The notes beneath the pieces were generated by a model. It was given only the letters and a program-made list of their open reading frames with translations. It had not been told where the DNA came from and ran no database searches. 64,000 bases of DNA from Embiotoca jacksoni (lineage: Eukaryota > Chordata > Actinopteri > Embiotocidae). Of this stretch, positions 58,501 through 64,000 are shown piece by piece. How positions within the stretch are numbered: the first letter of the stretch is position 1; the number at the start of each line of letters is the position of its first letter. The translations under genes were made by a program, and so were the position numbers. The stretch lies in NCBI GenBank assembly GCA_022577435.1, contig JAKOON010000002.1, positions 930,001 to 994,000 of the forward strand. Reading direction: 5' to 3'.

Positions 58501-61500
58501 CAATTACTCTGGGTGTGTGTCTTTGTGTGTGTGCGTTATAATGAACCAGTTTGCCTTAAATCTTCTGCTCATTCATGAAATATAGATGCTACAGATTCCC
58601 AGTAGAATTGCAATGGTTATTTATTATTTCTGTGGGATGAATAATTCAATTTTCATTTTTTTGCAAATGCAGCACTCAAAAAGATGAGAAGATAATAGTC
58701 ATCATTAACAGCTACTCCCTCTCTTTCTGACTCCCCCCCTTGTTGCTGATGTGACAAAATATTTTACGTTTCCAGTCCTCTCATAACCCTTGGCTGAGGT
58801 CCAGCTTTGTATCAGCAACTGAAAATTTTACAAATGAAAGCAAAAGTGGGCCACTTTCCTACATATGCTAATTACATACATTTGAAACATTCTGAAAAGC
58901 ATTACCATTTGTTTGGCACTGTGCATGAGCTGGTCTGCATCAAATTATATGTGCAAGAGAAAGTGCTGATATAACTCATACAATCAACAAGCACTTTGTT
59001 TGGAACACACTCACTAATACTGGGGTGGACTTCCCTTTGCTCTGGAACAGCTTCAGTTCTTGACGACATGGGTTACACATGATGTTGGAAATGTTCCCCA
59101 GACGATCAATGGCTACCATAAAGGAATGTAACTTGAACAAAGTATAATAACGTTAAGCGATGGCTGTTTTACTGCAGAGTTGAAGATGTTAGGGATACAA
59201 ATGTTGTGCTTGTTCAATATTCAATTCAATTCTAGGAGGGAAAAAAAACCCTCCTCTTAGCACCATCTATCTATCTTCTATACTATAATGCTTTGTATAT
59301 ACTTGTGTGTTTGACCGTTCGCATATCGCAACAACCCTTTGTCCCATTTTATTGTAATTTTGACATGCAACATAATTAATATTAATAAGCTTTAATAAAA
59401 AGGCACAGTTCCACAGAGCTGTAGATGAGCGTCTCTACACCTACTTTGGCAGTGATGTGTTCTCAAGAAACAGTGTTTGTCCTACTGGTACAACACTTAG
59501 GTGAAGCTTCATGAACACAAAGGGCAGCAGCCCTCTAACTAGCCCCTCCTCCCTCTACCTGCAGCAGAGCAGGAGAACAAAGGTGGAGCCATAGATTGTA
59601 CAGTGAACGTTAATGACGACTAATGTCTGAGTTTATAGAGTGACGTCTCGTTACTTGTAAATATTTCTGTTGCTGCTGTAAAAAACATATTTTGTCATGT
59701 TTGAAATTTAAACATTCTAAGAAGAACCTAAAAGAGTATTGATAAAGAACCAGGGTGGTAAGAGTATGGATAAGATAGAAATGACATTTGAATAATACCT
59801 GTCCCTACAACTGATTGCTGATGTCCAAATTCAGTTAAAAATGCTCCTGGGTTTTATTCTAAAACAAAGCTCAATGACATTTGTATCCAACTGCAGAACA
59901 GAACAGAGGCAACACAGAAGCATTTAATAAGCCTGTCAGTGCATCACAGGATATGTTCCAGTGTCACGTTTTGTCTCACCAATGCATGAAAACTACACAC
60001 GTATATGACCGGGGATTAAAAAGGAGGTCATGTGATGAAGTGGTTGGGGATGGTTGGAAGAAACAAACTGAGGCCTTTCACTTCGGAGACCGGTGTTTGA
60101 GTACATGAGAAAGTACAAATCAACGTGGAGGTCTTTAAAGTAATGTGACAGCTGTATAACACAGTTCGTCATGACACCGGTTTGCCCAGACATAACGCTC
60201 TTTATAGTTCCATCATATTTCTTCCCCAAATCATTTCATTGGTAAAACTAAACTTCACTGTGATTTCAGCTCTTGACTTAACACACAGGCATAAAATTGA
60301 CATTGACCCTCACACACAGAAAGTAAACGAGCGCATTTACCAAAATGTTAAAAGTCTTTTTTTAATAAACTGTCAGATACTTGTCAACAGGTGAAAGTAA
60401 ATAACTCTAATATAACAAGCTTTTATTTCAAGCCTTGTAAGTTATGACCTTTCAAAGTGTGTGTGGGCTTTTGATATCTACAGAATGACAGTACGTCATA
60501 ATCTGTTCTCTCTCCACCTTTTCTTTCTGTCACCAAAGTGTTAATGAAATAAAAAAGAAATTCAAAATGCCACAAAAATCACCTTTTAAGAGGAAAAAAG
60601 AGCAGTGAGATGAAAGGCTATTGCAGGATTTAAGTTTGATTCTATGACAGTTGCAGTGACAGACGTTTCGTTCCAACTTCTAACAAGAGGCGTCAACAAA
60701 GACAGATCAGAGATGATTCTAACATGGCATCCAGAACTTTTGAGTGGGATTTTCCTTTTGTTATTCTTCTTCTGTCTATCCAAATGTTACTCACCTCTTA
60801 GTTTTTTTGATGCCCTTGCTTAATTTTCATTCGCTGTCGTATTCTCTCCCTCCCCCTTTGCGTCAAGATACGACAGATAGGTGGGGAATTGGAAATGGGA
60901 TGTCTCAGAGGCCAGCTCTGACACTGGAGTTTGAATACTAACAACACAACCTTTCACAAAGTCTCTGCTATTTCCATCTCATTTTTGCTTTCCCCCCATC
61001 CATTTTCTTCTCGGGCTGTGGCCCTACTGGAGCTTCTGAAACGGTATTTCTATGCAGGCTCTAAAGTTGCATCCCAGTTCCAATGGCAAGAATGTAGAAA
61101 GGTTTCTGAGGGACATATAGCAAATGAGGACATCAATATGAAAAGCTATAATGAGTGGAAAATCTTTATAATCCCGAGAAGGATACCTGCCTGTTGAATC
61201 TGGGTGCAGTCCGGTCAGCGATTTAGATTTTATAAAGACTTGGGTAGTTTTGTTTCAAAACTGCAAAATGAAATGCACATTTAAGGTCGGACAGCTTCCA
61301 ATGCGTCCGTAGGTTCATGGCTGTTTATTGAATATTGCTAAAGGTTTTTCGGCCCTGTGTTTGACATGTTTCTGGAGCTTCATTGTCGGAATCTGTGAAA
61401 GCTGATAGGAAATCTGACTGATGGCTTTGGATGGAATATGTGTCATGTTGTTTAGCTTATCATTTTCCTGAGGAAAAAAGATGCGCTGCTGTGTCTCATC

Positions 61501-64000
61501 TCTAATATGATTTTTTTTTGCATTTGGTATCACATCTGGTATGGTAATAATATATCCAGTGTATTATCATTGCTATAAGCTGCAATTTCACACTGGAATA
61601 TGTGTCATGTTGGCTAGCAAGAGCTGACAGATGTCTATCAAACCTGGAGTGTTGGTTAAAAACACAGGTATGAAGGGCGGGGATGAGTATTGCATGCAAA
61701 TTCTATTTTAAGCAGCAAACTAATTTACTTCTGTATATGGCAATTGTCCAAATGTAAGCTTTTATGACATTATGGAAAGTGTTTTTTTACTCTCATACAG
61801 TGTGTGCAACCCCGACTGTTCATAAAAGGGAACACAGTCAATAACGTGCTATCATAGACAGAAGTTAGACGGTTGGCTCTAATAATGGCTCAATGCAGGA
61901 CAAATAATAGCTAAATATATGACAAATTCAATTGGAAAAGCAACATTTCAATTTGGGCAAAGGTCAGTTTAACAATTTAAGAAGTGAGCCGGTGGTGTGA
62001 ACGAGAGTGGTGTTCATTAACTGTGTTGTTCAAAATATGAACAGCTGGAACACAGTGAAATAAACGATGTAAATTTCCATAATTGTCCTTATTTTTGTCA
62101 GTACTTATTCTACACATCACAATATGGGACATTAACACATTTGCTCCCCTCCTTTCAGCTGTAACCAATCATAACTGCACTTTATTTCTCTCTCATTCAG
62201 CAACAGGAAAAAACATGCACAGGAAAACAGTATGAGAACAGAACCTGGGCCGGGCTCTGTTTGTTTATTGACATCAGGTCTGCAAACTCAACACAATAAT
62301 ATGTAGCTATCTCTTCCACTGAATCATACAGTATACATATCATTTGAGGGAACATTTACCCTTCTGTAGTTAAAAATTAAAAGGTAGAACATTTTGGCTG
62401 GCGATCAGCTTCACTGCAGGATGCAGTGATCTGTTTTGATTATCAAACTGACATGGTAACACAGAGCACAATGAAGTGATCTTTTATGTATGGTAGTTAT
62501 TATAAACGTTGGAATTCTCAACATGCTTAAGTTGTGTCATTTTTAATGCCTTTCTGAAGTCAAGCCCTGGGAGTAATGCTACATGCCAAGAGTTAGCACT
62601 TCATTAGCTAGGTTATGAAATGTTATCATCTATGTAACACTTGAATGCATGTTAGTTTATTGGAATCTCATTTTCACACGACTCAGTTGGAAACATTAGG
62701 AAACTAGTCACAGAAAGAGAATTGGATCAGCTCATAAATCTAAGTGCAGCCAATCAGTACTGACAACTGACTGTTGTCATTTTAGCCTGAAAAATCACCA
62801 ACCAGTGTATCAAAAATAAGCAAGTTAGGTTACTGTGCACTTTGTAAATCTAGAACTGAGCCACACTTTAACTTTTAAAACAACCAGGGATCTTAAGTAC
62901 TTACCAAACGCTTTTTGTTCGCTGCACTCTATACAATGTAAAGGAGGCCCCACAAAAATATTGTTTAAGCCCTCGATTTCTTCTCCGCGTATTATCTATT
63001 CAGTTTTTATTTGGATATAGCCAATTCTCTGCTGGCTCTCTGTTGATGTGGCCACAGTTGCTATGAAACCAGTGATGTATCTATAAAGCCTCTATACAGA
63101 CAATGTGAGTTCTGCTTTTCTGTCAACTGCCAACAATTTGAGAGCTTTTGAACATTTTGTCACAACACACAAAATGTCTGTTTAGCATTGCATCCAAAAG
63201 GGAATTGCGTGCATTGGTAATGTAGGACAAAAGCACAGAAAGGCATGTGCAAAGGCTACCAGTGTCCTGAATATTCTCTTTCATTATCCCCTCTCAGTTC
63301 CACTCGTATGTGTTCAGAGAAAACACAAGATGCATTTTAGAAGTGAAGCTATTGCATCTGAGGTAAACATAAATATGCTAATTGACCCAATGAAATGAAC
63401 CATTCTGTCATCAAACTTACCAAAGCACAACTGACCTGTCAATTTTTCCCCATTCAGCAGTCAGGCATGGGGCTGTAAGAATGATACCAAGCAGCCTCTG
63501 GGGCTGTAAAACGAAGCCTATGTTCCTAAAACCTAAAACAGTTCCTCAAATGGTCATTTGAAGCTGGCTGCAAGAGCAAGTCAATTCCCATCGAGCTGTT
63601 CCGATTATCCAAACACACCATTATATGAACGCTTGTAATTTCTTTGGGTTACTCTTCACTATCACTTTATTGTTGATTTAGTTCTAGTTGGTCAATCTTT
63701 TATTCAGTTGCAGCACATACAGTAGTAACCAAGGAAATAAATGGTCAGTAAGTGTTTATGCTCACTGCTCTTTTTCCCTCACTCAGTCTCACTTTCTCTC
63801 ACTCTTTAGAGCATGAAACTGTTTCCCTCCTTCTAATACAGTGACAAGAAAGGACGCGATGCTTCCTGTGGCATGAGTGACTGATGCATACTGTAGTATG
63901 TTAAAGGTTAATGGACCAAGCCAATGGTTCCACAGCTGCACATCATAAAAAACAAACAGATCATCACCATGGTTGCTGGTTATCAAGGGCATGCCGATCC
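58501..64000. other. Unique AT-rich non-coding DNA to the window end
   Basis: No gene is supportable; every frame is under about 90 codons and motif-free. A perfect hairpin, AGGAGGG and CCCTCCT around eight A, lies at 59234-59255, followed by ATCTATCTATC and a block with CGCATATCGCAACAACCC that may be an old dispersed element. Other parts look single-copy. Confidence 0.45.

Noticed and set aside
1..64000. CRISPR arrays, operons, prophage or retroviral gag/pol/env genes
   Set aside because: I looked for regularly spaced repeats, dense gene packing and reverse transcriptase or protease motifs, and saw none. The sequence has the character of vertebrate nuclear DNA.

Overview
The window looks like AT-rich, non-coding nuclear DNA from a ray-finned fish, most likely a percomorph teleost. 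The evidence is the set of repeats: abundant long (CA/GT)n microsatellites, a tRNA-headed fish-type SINE, a Tc1-like element, a PIF/Harbinger (HARBI1-like) transposase relic, LINE 3' tails and several small dispersed non-autonomous families. I see no intact protein-coding gene, rRNA, tRNA, CRISPR array or prokaryotic signal. Short open frames occur throughout, but nearly all are chance frames or run through microsatellites. The window is best read as intergenic or large-intron sequence, possibly a gene desert beside a developmental gene.

Layout. From 1 to about 20 kb the DNA is mostly single-copy. It contains microsatellites, one copy of dispersed family F1 (9512-10062), one of family F2 (12705-12940, minus) and several stretches rich in homeodomain-type ATTA cores that could be conserved enhancers. 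At 20.9-21.6 kb lies a decayed HARBI1-like transposase on the minus strand, and at 23.06-23.34 kb a second F2 copy. A LINE 3' tail in minus orientation is at 25.3 kb. From 26 to 42 kb the DNA is again mostly unique, with a second F1 copy carrying a perfect 56-bp tandem duplication, a hAT-like terminal fragment (30.29 kb), two very long complementary dinucleotide arrays (38.4 and 39.2 kb) and a 22-bp minisatellite (41.42 kb).

The 43.8-53.5 kb interval is a nest of mobile elements. It holds hAT-like fragments, a SINE that appears to cut off a coding-like open frame of about 160 codons, and two diverged copies (about 1 kb each) of a composite repeat containing up to three tRNA-like Pol III promoter modules and fold-back motifs. 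It also holds a LINE tail ending in CCTAA repeats, a GGCCCGAG-type teleost repeat, a deleted Tc1-like element, and two further F1 copies, one inverted. From 53.5 to 64 kb the sequence is mostly unique, with a 460-bp polypyrimidine tract, one (CA)n array and one candidate regulatory block.

No genes can be shown to work together here. The function, if any, is probably cis-regulatory plus the biology of the repeats. Family names come from motif recognition only, without any database search.
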